Shown here: positions 1-8,397 of the stretch, one piece after another
Layout of the letters: each line of letters opens with the position of its first letter
Numbering within the stretch: the first letter of the stretch is position 1
Origin: an uncultured Lachnospiraceae bacterium
GTDB taxonomy: Bacteria > Bacillota > Clostridia > Lachnospirales > Lachnospiraceae
Reading direction: 5' to 3'
Length of the DNA: 39,244 bases
NCBI GenBank assembly: GCA_948470755.1
Contig: CAOKPU010000025.1
Location: 1-39,244, forward strand
The notes under the pieces: generated by a model
Database searches by the model: none
Seen by the model: only the letters and a program-made list of their open reading frames with translations
Told to the model about the DNA's origin: nothing
Program-made: the position numbers and the translations under genes

Positions 1-50
1 GAAATGCGGCATTCTCCGCACAGATTTGAGATTCCGCGAAGCGGAATCAT
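1..50. repeat. Palindromic repeat module, inverted copy
   Basis: Two hairpins are visible: TGCGG/CCGCA at the left, and a perfect 8-bp stem at 30-48 (GATTCCGC, loop gaa, GCGGAATC). The reverse complement of this stretch resembles 4800-4862: both share the CGCTTCGCGGAATCTCAAA core and a GGAGAATGCC-ATTTC segment in the same order. This is therefore an inverted, partial copy of the element between the permease and oxidoreductase genes. It may continue to the left, outside the window. Confidence 0.6.
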
Positions 51-310
51 GGGGGGTAGTGTGTAAATTCTTTCGGTTGGAAACTCTGATGGCATAAACG
101 GAAAAGTAATTTTGGCGTTTCGGTGAGCCGCTCCTTCGTTTACGCCATCGTAATCCCACCTGAACTGATCCATAATTATTTGTACTATACGAATAACTGA
201 GGGACTATGGATAATCCATATTGGCTTGACCTCAAAACCATTTAATCCTGCGCAGGATCCGGTATCAATTATTTTTTAACGAATTGCCCCGCCAGCCCGC
301 GTCTCTATGT
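51..310. other. Non-coding stretch downstream of the response regulator gene
   Basis: No credible gene is seen here. An imperfect inverted repeat pairs 88-100 with 137-149 (12 of 13 positions) and could fold at the 3' end of the minus-strand transcript. A perfect 14-bp palindrome (ATCCTGC/GCAGGAT) lies at 245-258. Neither is followed by a convincing T-run, so a classical terminator cannot be called. Confidence 0.4.
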
Positions 311-1825
311 TCACGGGTTAGCGCCGCCCTTATTCACATAATCCTTCGGACTCATCCCTGTCACTCTTTTAAAGACCTTGGAAAAATAGAGGGAATCCTC
401 ATACCCGAGCCAGCCTGCGATCTCCTTTATTTTCATCTCCCCCATTTCCAGAAGCTTTTTCCCTTCCTCCATGCGCTTCTGTACCACATATTCCATCGGC
501 GTCACACCGTAATAGGACTTGAAGATACTGCCCAGATAGGAACCCACAAAACCGAAGCGCTCCGCCAAAAACTGATTGGTAATGTTGATCCGGAAATTCT
601 CGTCCAGATAATCCTTCATTTTTTCCGCCAGTTTCGCTTTGCCGCCGGATTCTATCGGCACCGCCCCGAATATATCCCGGAACAAAAAGTCAAACTCCTT
701 CTGCATAGCTTCTTCCGTATAATAATTGTCCAGAATGAACTGTACCTCATGCTCCAGTTCATAATACTCCCTGTGTCCCGGGCATTTCTGGCAGAGCCTG
801 AACACAAAATATCGGATGTCATGTTCCGCCTCCTTCTGGGACACAGGGCGGACCGTCAGCAGTTTCAAAAGCTTCCCAAATGCTTCCGAAATCTGATCCG
901 TTCCCGCGCTCCCGCACTTCAAAAGCAATCTATCCAGTTCCTGTTTCCTCTCCCCAGGCTCCCTGGTAAGATTTCCCGGGCTGTACACAAGCAGCGCATC
1001 TTTTAAAAAGATCCTGTGTTCCCCGGCATATTTCTGCATCTTCCGGTAAACCGGAAAAATATCGGAAAGTTCCACCGCCTCCCGATAATATACCGCGGTC
1101 AACGTCAGCGGCGCATGGTGCAGTTCCCCCAGCATCCGCCGGAACCTGTTTACTTCCGGCTCGCTTTCCTTCCTGACAAAGATCAGCTTTTCATTGGCAT
1201 TTTTCCCGTCCACCACCCAGAAACACTCCCTCGGAATGATACGGCATAAATGCTCCTCTAAAGACAGTCCCCGGAATATTTCCGGGTCGTTCCATTCCCC
1301 CTCCCCGTAAGAAGCGTGGCTGTTTCCGAAAACCAGAAGCAACATACAGTATTTCTGCCCTGCCTCCGCCGCTTTATCCGGCCCCCTTTCCGGCTCCGCT
1401 CCCGTCAGCGCCTCTTCAAGCCTGTGTGCCTTTTCCTCAAACCACTGCCTCCGCAGTTTCTCTTCCAGCCTCTCCAGCAGAAGTTTCAGTTCACTGTCTT
1501 TCAGCGGTTTCAACAGATAATCCAGCGCGTTGTTCTCAAAAGCGCTCTTCACATAAGCGAAATCCGTATAGCCGCTGAGTACCACTGGGATCAGCTTCTT
1601 ATTCTGCCGCGCCACAAGGGACAACAGTTCCTGTCCGTCCATAACCGGAAGGTTCATATCCACGAACAGCACATCCACCGTATGTTCCTGAAGATAACGA
1701 TATGCCTCCTTTCCGTTGTCCGCCGTTGCCACCACCTGAAAGCGGCTGTTTATCTCCTCTATTTTCTGACAAATGCTTCTCTGGATCGGTGGTTCATCTT
1801 CCACCACCATTACCCTTATCTTCAT
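311..1825 (-). CDS. YesN-type response regulator with AraC DNA-binding domain
   Basis: A cytoplasmic two-component response regulator. An N-terminal receiver domain covers about residues 1-125, with the acidic pocket VVEDE at 7-11, the phospho-acceptor Asp56 in LFVDMNLPVMDG, and the conserved Lys in YLLKPL. A middle region of about 270 residues has no clear family. The last 100 residues form an AraC-type double helix-turn-helix (ITNQFLAERFGF, then IKEIAGWLGYEDSLYFSKVFKR). The ATG at 1825 is preceded by GGGGAGG at good spacing; a longer reading from an upstream TTG would place the RBS inside the gene, so I reject it. It follows the sensor kinase gene and very likely controls the sugar transporter promoter near 8280. 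Other targets cannot be excluded. Confidence 0.93.
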   Translation of the reverse strand: MKIRVMVVEDEPPIQRSICQKIEEINSRFQVVATADNGKEAYRYLQEHTVDVLFVDMNLPVMDGQELLSLVARQNKKLIPVVLSGYTDFAYVKSAFENNALDYLLKPLKDSELKLLLERLEEKLRRQWFEEKAHRLEEALTGAEPERGPDKAAEAGQKYCMLLLVFGNSHASYGEGEWNDPEIFRGLSLEEHLCRIIPRECFWVVDGKNANEKLIFVRKESEPEVNRFRRMLGELHHAPLTLTAVYYREAVELSDIFPVYRKMQKYAGEHRIFLKDALLVYSPGNLTREPGERKQELDRLLLKCGSAGTDQISEAFGKLLKLLTVRPVSQKEAEHDIRYFVFRLCQKCPGHREYYELEHEVQFILDNYYTEEAMQKEFDFLFRDIFGAVPIESGGKAKLAEKMKDYLDENFRINITNQFLAERFGFVGSYLGSIFKSYYGVTPMEYVVQKRMEEGKKLLEMGEMKIKEIAGWLGYEDSLYFSKVFKRVTGMSPKDYVNKGGANP

Positions 1826-1876
1826 ATATCCTCCCCGCTCCAAAACCTTGCCGTTCTCATAGCAATATACCAGCTC

Positions 1877-3667
1877 CTATTTACTGCTCCTTCCCCCCAC
1901 AATAACGCTCATCCCTCCACCGTTGCTCTCTATCTCAAACACCATCTCTTCACCGTAGGCGAGATACAGCCTCTCATAAACATTTCTAATGGAAAGCCCG
2001 CCTATCTTCATTTCCTGCATCAACTCGTTCCTGTCCCGCTGCCGCATAGAATACAGTTCTTCTCTTAGTTTCTCCAATTGATCCCGTTCTATCCCGTTGC
2101 CGTTGTCGCTGACCCGGATCTCCCAGCGTTCTTTTGAGACATACGCCTGGATATCAATCTCCCAGGGAAATTCCTTCGCCCTGAACCCATGGGCAAAACA
2201 GTTTTCCAGAAAAGGCTGCAGCACAAACCTCGGAAGGCTGCATCTTTCAGCGCCTCCCACATAATTCAACGCGTAATGGAATTTGTCCTCATAACGTATC
2301 TTCATCAGTTCCAGATAGTTTTCCGCATGTTTTATCTCCGTCTCCAGATTCCCGTAATTCGTATCGTAACTGGTACTGTATCGGATCATGGCGGATAGTT
2401 TTTCACAGATTTCCGGGATCTTCCCCGTCTCCTCATTTCCCGCCATAGCGGAAATAATCGTCAGTATATTATGGATAAAATGTGGATTCATCTGCGCCTG
2501 CAGCGCAAACATCTGGCTCTGGATCTCGTTTACCCGGCTCAGCATTTCCTTCTCCATGGAAAGTTTCAGATTTTTTACCAGTGCGTCAAAAGCCCGGTTC
2601 AGGCGCCGCAGTTCATCCGCCTCCACCTGCGCCACAAGGGGGATCTCCTGCAGATTCTCATCCACTTTAAGACCATCCAGCATGGTACACATCTGCACGA
2701 TGGGTTCCGTCGTTTTCCTTATGATCTGCCTCTGCCCCACAAAGATGATCAGAATGATACATATCAGAAGAAGAAATACCCAGGTAAAGGTTGAAGTCAG
2801 GCTGTTGACCAGACTGGTATTCTTTGATACGATAAAAACCCGTATGCCGTACTGCGGAAGTTCCTGCATTTTACAGTACAGGCCGCCCCTGGAGAAACCG
2901 TTTTTTGTACGGAGAAGTTCCTTCACCTCCTGATTGCTGTGTTCCCGTTGAAAACCGCAAAGCGCCTCATCTTCATCCAACGGCAGCAGATAGCATTCCG
3001 TGTCCTTTCCCAGCAGTTTCTCAAAATGGGAAAAGCTCTCAAAACGGATCTGCACCTGCACATACCCCAGACACTCCGAAGGGATCAGTTGATAATCCTT
3101 GATTTCCCGGAATGCCGAAATCGTGGAGGAAGGCGTCTTCACATAAGGATCCTGTCTGTCCACCCGGAACAAATTGGCATGTTCCCTGTCGGCAAACCAG
3201 CCGCTCACATCCTCAAGCATCCGATCGTCCGGACAATCTTTTTTTAAATAACCGTAGTCCACCGCTCTTCCCACATAGGTCATATTCCGGTTCTTATCAA
3301 ACAGGATGATGCGATACAGGGAATTTAACTTCAGCATATAAGACATGGTGTGCTGTTTCAGGGAATAATCCCTGTTCGCATTATCCACAAAATAATTCTG
3401 TTCCCCGTCATAACCGTACATCTCGTAGAAAGTCTCTATAATCAGATGATTCGCCCCAATCTGCAGGGCGATATCATCTGCCAGACGCAGTGTATTATCA
3501 AGCTGCGATGTGATACCGCGGAGCTGCACATCCACCTGTTCCTCGAACGCAGCCCCGCTGGTATGCACAATATAACCGGAAAACACTGCGGTCATCACCG
3601 AGAATACTACCATCGCCACCACAATACTCCTCTTAAGGATCTGTTTCTGAAACTGATGCTTTTGCAA
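1877..3667 (-). CDS. YesM-type sensor histidine kinase
   Basis: A membrane sensor kinase and partner of the downstream response regulator. It has a transmembrane helix at about 14-34, an extracellular sensing region of about 250 residues, a second helix near 290-312 (FLLLICIILIIFVG), a HAMP-like linker, and the His_kinase domain of the YesM/LytS class, with the phosphorylated His in QAQMNPHFIHNIL. ATP-binding boxes follow: LQPFLENCFAHGF (N box), VSDNGNGI (G1) and GGLSIRNVYERL (G2). The start is a TTG with GAGGAG seven bases upstream; the next ATG falls inside the first helix, so TTG is preferred. It starts 12 bases after the oxidoreductase gene, which suggests cotranscription with the transporter. 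The signal is probably an extracellular sugar or the loaded binding protein; that is inference. Confidence 0.93.
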   Translation of the reverse strand: MQKHQFQKQILKRSIVVAMVVFSVMTAVFSGYIVHTSGAAFEEQVDVQLRGITSQLDNTLRLADDIALQIGANHLIIETFYEMYGYDGEQNYFVDNANRDYSLKQHTMSYMLKLNSLYRIILFDKNRNMTYVGRAVDYGYLKKDCPDDRMLEDVSGWFADREHANLFRVDRQDPYVKTPSSTISAFREIKDYQLIPSECLGYVQVQIRFESFSHFEKLLGKDTECYLLPLDEDEALCGFQREHSNQEVKELLRTKNGFSRGGLYCKMQELPQYGIRVFIVSKNTSLVNSLTSTFTWVFLLLICIILIIFVGQRQIIRKTTEPIVQMCTMLDGLKVDENLQEIPLVAQVEADELRRLNRAFDALVKNLKLSMEKEMLSRVNEIQSQMFALQAQMNPHFIHNILTIISAMAGNEETGKIPEICEKLSAMIRYSTSYDTNYGNLETEIKHAENYLELMKIRYEDKFHYALNYVGGAERCSLPRFVLQPFLENCFAHGFRAKEFPWEIDIQAYVSKERWEIRVSDNGNGIERDQLEKLREELYSMRQRDRNELMQEMKIGGLSIRNVYERLYLAYGEEMVFEIESNGGGMSVIVGGRSSK

Positions 3668-3679
3668 AGTCTCTCTCCT

Positions 3680-4759
3680 CTATACTTCCTGAGGCACCCA
3701 GTTTTTCGTTACTGTGCAAATACGTTCCCCGCTTTCCACCGCCCGCTCCATCTCAAAGGATAGATAAGTATCCTGCAGAGCCTCCCGCAGAGGGTAGAAC
3801 TCCCTGCCGGTATCCACATACTCCTTCATCGCCGCAAGACAGGAGGCCACCGCAATCTCGTCATCGTTGAGCCGAGCCGGATAGAACGGGTTTTCGTAAA
3901 CCGCCCGTTCCAGGAACATCATGCACTTGTGCGCCCACTCGCTGTTATTGTTGACTCCCACATCCACTCGCCCGATCTTCTGTATCACCGGAAGATTTTC
4001 CTTCGTCAGAAACCGTACATCCATATCATTGATCTCGCCGCGCAGGCCCCTGACATTCCATCTTCTGGTGCGGATCTGCGAGAAATACTGTTCTCCCTCA
4101 AAATCCATCAGCGCCGTTTTCCCGTTCTCAAAAGACAAAGATACCCAGTCCCTCTCCTCCTGAATGATCTTTCCGCCGGTATCAAAGCCGCCTCTGCCGT
4201 TGGTCGCCGTCACCTGCGACACAAATTTCTGTCCCTGTATCACACAGTTTTCAAAACCAATCCCCAAAAGCTTTCTGTACATGCTCACCGCATGATAACC
4301 GTGAAGCGCTGAAAGCATGACGCTGGATACCTCTCCCAGATATCCCTCCTCAATAATACGCAGCGCCCCGGCGTAATAGGGCTGCAGAAAATACTGCTCC
4401 ACCACCTGTACCCTGCCCTGCAGCTCCTGCGCCTTCTCCCACAGATCCTCCAGCTCCGCCCCATCCTTCCCCGGCGGTGTCTCACAAAGCACCGGCACTT
4501 TCTTCTCCATCAGCTTTACCAGATACTCCTTTACGATCCCTCTTGGCACACAAAGTACCGCAAAATCGGGATGTTCCTTCAATGCTTCGTCCAAATCCTC
4601 CGTGGCAAATATCTTCTCTCTCTCCGCTACCTGCCGCGCCCGCTCCTTTGTACGCAGCACCCCGGCGCAGATCTCAAACCGTTCCGGCAGCATCTTCGCA
4701 ATCCGGTAGAAAAAATCCGCCCTCCAGCCGTAGCCTATCACCATAAATCTCGCTTTCAT
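3680..4759 (-). CDS. Gfo/Idh/MocA family oxidoreductase
   Basis: A predicted cytoplasmic NAD(P)-dependent sugar oxidoreductase of 359 residues, the usual length for the family. The N-terminal Rossmann fold begins MVIGYGWRADFF, a variant of the GxGxxG dinucleotide loop, followed by a C-terminal alpha/beta substrate domain. The family motif EKP, whose Lys takes part in catalysis, reads CETPPG here, so the usual Lys is replaced by Thr. The gene lies between the transporter and the two-component genes on the same strand, which suggests it acts on the imported sugar. The RBS GGAGAG lies just upstream of the ATG. The substrate cannot be named. A non-catalytic or sensing role is possible because of the changed motif. 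Confidence 0.85.
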   Translation of the reverse strand: MKARFMVIGYGWRADFFYRIAKMLPERFEICAGVLRTKERARQVAEREKIFATEDLDEALKEHPDFAVLCVPRGIVKEYLVKLMEKKVPVLCETPPGKDGAELEDLWEKAQELQGRVQVVEQYFLQPYYAGALRIIEEGYLGEVSSVMLSALHGYHAVSMYRKLLGIGFENCVIQGQKFVSQVTATNGRGGFDTGGKIIQEERDWVSLSFENGKTALMDFEGEQYFSQIRTRRWNVRGLRGEINDMDVRFLTKENLPVIQKIGRVDVGVNNNSEWAHKCMMFLERAVYENPFYPARLNDDEIAVASCLAAMKEYVDTGREFYPLREALQDTYLSFEMERAVESGERICTVTKNWVPQEV

Positions 4760-4799
4760 CCTGTCTCTCCTTCCCGTACTTTCTCTCTAACCTCCATAA

Positions 4800-5058
4800 T
4801 CCCGCTTCGCGGAATCTCAAAATCCCAAGACAAGCAAGCTTGTCTGGGAGAATGCCGTATTTCAGGCATTCTCCCGTGTAAAAAAGTGTCTTCGACACTT
4901 CATGAAGAACCTTCGGTTCTTCGTTAATTCATGTTCGTCTGACGACGAACTTTCCTATAAGGTGAGAAAGACTTGCAAAGCAAGTCATAGAACTTCTTCG
5001 CGAAGCAGCCTCTGCTGTTGAGCCGAAATTGCCAAAGGCAATTAGAACTTCTTCTCAC
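4800..5058. repeat. Array of about ten short perfect hairpins
   Basis: Almost the whole intergenic region consists of back-to-back palindromes. They are: 4802-4812 (CCGC, loop ttc); 4824-4848 (AGACAAGC/GCTTGTCT core); 4846-4875 (GGGAGAATGCC, 8-nt loop, perfect 11-bp stem); 4884-4900 (AAGTGTC, ttc); 4904-4922 (GAAGAACC, ttc); 4933-4950 (GTTCGTC, tgac); 4970-4986 (GACTTGC, aaa); about 4994-5003 (CTTCGCGAAG); 5004-5016 (AGCAG, cct); and 5027-5043 (AATTGCC, aaa). Stem sequences differ but geometry is nearly constant. The outer GTGAGA near 4962 and TCTCAC at 5053-5058 pair with each other. The array starts one base after the stop codon of the permease gene. It may act in transcript 3'-end processing, partial termination, or as a REP-like mobile repeat. 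Confidence 0.85.
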
Positions 5059-5059
5059 A

Positions 5060-5884
5060 CTAACCCTTAACGGCCCCGGAGGTCATACCTGCAATAATAT
5101 GCTTTTGCAGGATCACAAACAGGATCAGCATCGGCAGCACGGCAAGCATCAACGCCGCAAACACAAACTGCCAGTCCCTGTTATACCTTCCGAAAAAGCT
5201 ATATATCGCCATGGAAACCGTAGCCTTCTTGGCTGAACTTAGATAAAATAATGGTATCATAAAATTGTTCCACACATCAATAGATGTGATGACGATATTC
5301 GTCACCATGATCGGTTTCAATATCGGCAGCAGCACCTTGACCGACATCTGCCAGAAATTGCATCCATCAATCACCGCCGCCTCATCAATCTCCCTTGGCA
5401 CCCCCTTCACAAAACTGCAGAATGTCATTACCGTAAACGGAATACGCAGGGAAATAAAAATACAGATTACGGAAAAGAATGTACCATATATATTGAGCGC
5501 TTTCAGCAAAAAGAAGATAGAAGCAATCTGCAGCGTCAACGTCAGCCCAAAAATAAAATAATAGTAAATACCTCTTGTCATCCTGTCGTTCCTTCTGGAG
5601 ATTACGATTCCCGCCACCGCGCCGAGCAGCACGGAGATGAGCGTCACCGGAACGGTGATGATCACACTGTTGACATAGCCCCGCAGGATTTTACCGGATT
5701 CCATCACATGAGCATAATTGGAAAACTCCCACTTTGTGGGAAGCGCCAGATCAAACCTGGCAGCCTCCGCCTGGATCTTAAAGGAACCCAGCAACATCAT
5801 CAGAAACGGGATCACATAGATAAGCGCAACCGCAATCAGACACACGGAAAGCACAACCGTTCCCGCCCTTTTTTTTGTTTTCAT
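5060..5884 (-). CDS. CUT1 sugar ABC transporter permease, MalG/MsmG type
   Basis: An inner membrane-domain subunit of a carbohydrate ABC importer, 274 residues with six predicted membrane helices. The cytoplasmic EAA loop that contacts the ATPase is visible as EIDEAAVIDGCNFWQ followed by VLLPILKP. The C-terminus (KHIIAGMTSGAVKG) is typical of MalG-like proteins. The start ATG overlaps the stop of the other permease by one base (TAATG), a sign of translational coupling. No ATP-binding gene is present in the locus. Known CUT1 systems in Firmicutes often share one MsmX/MsmK-type ATPase encoded elsewhere, and that is expected here. Confidence 0.95.
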   Translation of the reverse strand: MKTKKRAGTVVLSVCLIAVALIYVIPFLMMLLGSFKIQAEAARFDLALPTKWEFSNYAHVMESGKILRGYVNSVIITVPVTLISVLLGAVAGIVISRRNDRMTRGIYYYFIFGLTLTLQIASIFFLLKALNIYGTFFSVICIFISLRIPFTVMTFCSFVKGVPREIDEAAVIDGCNFWQMSVKVLLPILKPIMVTNIVITSIDVWNNFMIPLFYLSSAKKATVSMAIYSFFGRYNRDWQFVFAALMLAVLPMLILFVILQKHIIAGMTSGAVKG

Positions 5885-6762
5885 TACATTTCCACCTCCC
5901 GCTTCGTAAAATACCGGTTCATGGCGAAAGATATGATCACCACGATCACCGCCAGAATGACCGAACCCGCCGTAGACTCTCCGAGAAAGCCCAGGCTGAA
6001 CGACTGGTATGTATAGGTCGCCAGCACCTGCGTATCAAAGCCGGGACCACCGTTTGTAATAACATAAATAATATCAAACACTTTCAGTCCGCCCGCAATG
6101 CTGAGCGTCACCACCACGGTCATGGACGGTACAATAAGAGGCAAAGTAATATGCCTGAATTTGTCATAGGCGGAAGCGCCGTCCAGAGTGGCGCTTTCAT
6201 AATAATCCGCAGAGATTGCCTGCAGGCCGGAGATAAAAATAAACATATTAAAACCCGCCCACATCCATACTTCTACAAAAATAACGCTCCCTATGGCCGT
6301 GCCGTAACTGCCCAGCCAATCACGGGTAAGCCCCTCCAGCCCAATACCGGACAGGACATTATTCAAAAGCCCTCTGTTTGCCAGAATGGATTTGAACAAT
6401 ACGCCGACTACCGTGATACTGATTACGCAGGGCGCATAATATATGGTCCTTAGGATGCCCCGCGCCGCCACCTTTTTTACAAGCGCCAGCGCCAAAATAA
6501 ACCCAATTCCGGTTTTCAGGATAGTCGTAGCAAAGGCGAACAAAAAAGTGTTCCCTATGGAGCGCAAAAAGACGGGATCTTGTAAGAGTTCCGCATAATT
6601 TGCCAGCCCGGTGAATACCGGCGTAAAGAGCCTGTTCATATTCCAGTCCGTAAAGGACAGCAGCAGGCTGATGGCGATAGGCACCACGGAAAATATCGTG
6701 TAGATCACGAGCGCCGGTATCAGGGCGTACAGCGGATAGATCGATTTTTTCTTTCTTTTCAT
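5884..6762 (-). CDS. CUT1 sugar ABC transporter permease, MalF/UgpA type
   Basis: The second membrane subunit of the sugar importer, of the MalF/UgpA class. The EAA loop reads YYESATLDGASAYDKFRHITLPLI. Six helices are predicted, beginning with YALIPALVIYTIFSVVP. The ATG at 6762 (MKRKKKSIYPL) is chosen because AAAGGAGA lies six bases upstream; an in-frame extension of nine codons has no RBS. The gene follows the binding-protein gene after a strong hairpin at 6796-6830 and overlaps the next permease gene by one base. Confidence 0.94.
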   Translation of the reverse strand: MKRKKKSIYPLYALIPALVIYTIFSVVPIAISLLLSFTDWNMNRLFTPVFTGLANYAELLQDPVFLRSIGNTFLFAFATTILKTGIGFILALALVKKVAARGILRTIYYAPCVISITVVGVLFKSILANRGLLNNVLSGIGLEGLTRDWLGSYGTAIGSVIFVEVWMWAGFNMFIFISGLQAISADYYESATLDGASAYDKFRHITLPLIVPSMTVVVTLSIAGGLKVFDIIYVITNGGPGFDTQVLATYTYQSFSLGFLGESTAGSVILAVIVVIISFAMNRYFTKREVEM

Positions 6763-6795
6763 AACTGTCTCCTTTTTTGAGATAAGCATATCCGC

Positions 6796-6830
6796 AAAGA
6801 GGACCGGAAGTTATCCCTCCAGTCCTCTTT
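6796..6830 (-). terminator. Intercistronic hairpin after the binding-protein gene
   Basis: An inverted repeat AAAGAGGAC...GTCCTCTTT pairs over 13 of 15 positions with a short loop. It lies between the binding-protein stop (6840) and the permease start (6762). On the minus strand it is not followed by a long T-run, so it more likely blocks 3' exonucleases or gives partial termination. Such hairpins are known to raise binding-protein levels above those of the permeases. Confidence 0.6.
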
Positions 6831-6839
6831 TAGCAATGG

Positions 6840-8219
6840 CTAGTTCCAGCCTTCCGCTCCTTTTTCTTTCATAAATTTATCGACATCTTCCTGGAAACGC
6901 TCCATCACCGCAGCGCCGTCCATATTTCCTTTTGAAGGTGCTTCCAGAAAATATACCCAGAGAGTATTGCCGAAAAGCGGCTGAAGCATATCAATATATT
7001 GATTCATCTGAGCTACCACTCTGCCTTCGCTCATATATTCATTGTAAATCTTCGGGATATCCGGGTTCATCGCCTCTTCGTTCCCATTGACGCCTTCGAT
7101 ATTAGGGAAACCGGGCCTGGACTGGAAGTACAGATCCCCGTATTCCGGCGTACTCCATAAGTCAAATACCTTCTTGATCGTATCCAGGTTTTCCGTATCC
7201 TTATTTACCGCGATACCCATTGCCGTGGGCAGATATGCCAGCACATCTTTGTCATCATATCCTACAGGCGGATTAAAAATCGTCAGGTTTGCCTCAGGAT
7301 AAGACTCTTCGATCGATGTCAATATTTCCGTCGCACCATAGATCATCGCAATCTCGCCGCTGGCCAGACGCCCCAATATCTCATCGTAGCTTACGGTCAT
7401 AAAGTCCTCGTTCACATATCCTTTCTCGAATAAATCCAGATATTCATCCACCACTGCCGCCATCTCCGGATAGTCATTGAACTTCGCCTGATTGGTCAGG
7501 ATCTTATCCGCAAAGTCCTCACAGGCGTCCACCGTGCCGAGCGCCCTGGACATACCGGAAGTCATCCAGATCTGAGGGACCCATGTATCCAACGGAATCG
7601 CGATCGGCACGATATCCGCCGCTTTCAGCTTATCACAGACCGCATAAAATTCATCCAGCGTCTTCGGAAGTTCCGTAATATCGTTTGCCTCAAATACATC
7701 CTTATTATAAATCAATCCCTGAAAACCGTTGGATGCTTCAAAACAATAACCGTAATGCTTTCCGTTATACTCCGTAAGTTCCGGCGCCTGCACTTTGGAC
7801 ATCCATGCCTCATCGTCCAGCGGGACAAAAAACTCTTCCGGATTTACCCCCGCAAAAAGATCCGCAAACTGATAAACGATCAGATCCGGCGCTTCATGGG
7901 AATTTAATCTCATTTTCATCAAATTATCATATTGGTCATCCGGTATCACTTCAAATTCAATATATATATTTTCCTGTTCCGCAAGCCGGTCAACCATATT
8001 CTGCAATCCCGAATACCATCTGGACTGCTGTACCATACCGGTCAGTTCCACTTTCTCCCCGGAAGTTTCCTTTGCCGACGATTCATCGGCCTCAGTTTCT
8101 GCTCCCGCCTCTTCCTGTGCCGGTTCCACGGAAGGTTCCGCCGCATTTCCCCCACATGCTATCAATGACAATGACATCACACCGGCAAGCATCAGAGCAA
8201 TCCATTTTCTGTTTCTCAT
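6840..8219 (-). CDS. Sugar-binding lipoprotein of CUT1 ABC transporter
   Basis: An extracellular solute-binding protein of family 1 (MsmE-like), 459 residues. The signal peptide MRNRKWIALMLAGVMSLSL ends in the lipobox LIAC, with the lipidated Cys at about residue 22, followed by a Glu/Ser/Ala-rich linker to about residue 56. The body has typical family features such as MKMRLNSHEAPDLIVYQ and FEASNGFQGLIYNKDVFEAN. It is the first gene of the minus-strand transport unit. The start ATG has a clear GTGGAGG box upstream and a promoter with a palindromic operator near 8245-8305. The ligand is probably an oligosaccharide; the sequence does not tell which. Confidence 0.95.
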   Translation of the reverse strand: MRNRKWIALMLAGVMSLSLIACGGNAAEPSVEPAQEEAGAETEADESSAKETSGEKVELTGMVQQSRWYSGLQNMVDRLAEQENIYIEFEVIPDDQYDNLMKMRLNSHEAPDLIVYQFADLFAGVNPEEFFVPLDDEAWMSKVQAPELTEYNGKHYGYCFEASNGFQGLIYNKDVFEANDITELPKTLDEFYAVCDKLKAADIVPIAIPLDTWVPQIWMTSGMSRALGTVDACEDFADKILTNQAKFNDYPEMAAVVDEYLDLFEKGYVNEDFMTVSYDEILGRLASGEIAMIYGATEILTSIEESYPEANLTIFNPPVGYDDKDVLAYLPTAMGIAVNKDTENLDTIKKVFDLWSTPEYGDLYFQSRPGFPNIEGVNGNEEAMNPDIPKIYNEYMSEGRVVAQMNQYIDMLQPLFGNTLWVYFLEAPSKGNMDGAAVMERFQEDVDKFMKEKGAEGWN

Positions 8220-8244
8220 ATTTTTTCCTCCACTTCATAATTTT

Positions 8245-8258
8245 ATAAGCGCGCTTAT
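8245..8258. promoter_or_regulatory. Perfect 14-bp palindrome, candidate operator
   Basis: ATAAGCG/CGCTTAT is a perfect 14-bp palindrome 26 bases upstream of the binding-protein start codon, just downstream of the predicted transcription start. The CG-centred symmetry is like LacI-family operators, but no LacI-type gene is in the window. A repressor encoded elsewhere could bind here, while the linked two-component regulator would act further upstream. Confidence 0.5.
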
Positions 8259-8276
8259 TATGATAGTTTCAGTATA

Positions 8277-8305
8277 TCTATATCCATGCCCCGATAAAAT
8301 GGCAA
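8277..8305 (-). promoter_or_regulatory. Predicted promoter of the sugar transport unit
   Basis: On the minus strand TTGCCA (8305-8300) is followed after 17 bases by TATAGA (8282-8277). An overlapping TATACT at 8276-8271 is a better -10 match but has a poorer -35. The start of transcription would fall near 8265-8270, placing the 14-bp palindrome at about +7 to +25. Confidence 0.45.
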
Positions 8306-8397
8306 TTTATCAAAAAAAACATGGAAAATTTTAAAGGGGGAGCATCCTCCCCCACTAAAAGTCAATATTCTAATCATCACCGATACATTCGCCTTCA

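Noticed and set aside
284-1006. Plus-strand ORF of 240 codons opposite the response regulator
   Set aside because: It lies on the complementary strand of a well-supported gene, has a His/Pro/Arg-rich composition and no family motif. Many similar shadow frames opposite the other minus-strand genes were left out for the same reason.
2388-2933. Plus-strand ORF of 181 codons opposite the sensor kinase
   Set aside because: Ser/Phe/Arg-rich shadow frame within a gene whose kinase motifs are clear.
4674-4898. Minus-strand ORF of 74 codons crossing the hairpin array
   Set aside because: It reads through palindromes and then out of frame through the start of the oxidoreductase gene; no RBS or motif.
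4800-5058. CRISPR array
   Set aside because: There are many palindromes but no repeated unit with spacers of regular length, and no cas genes in the window.
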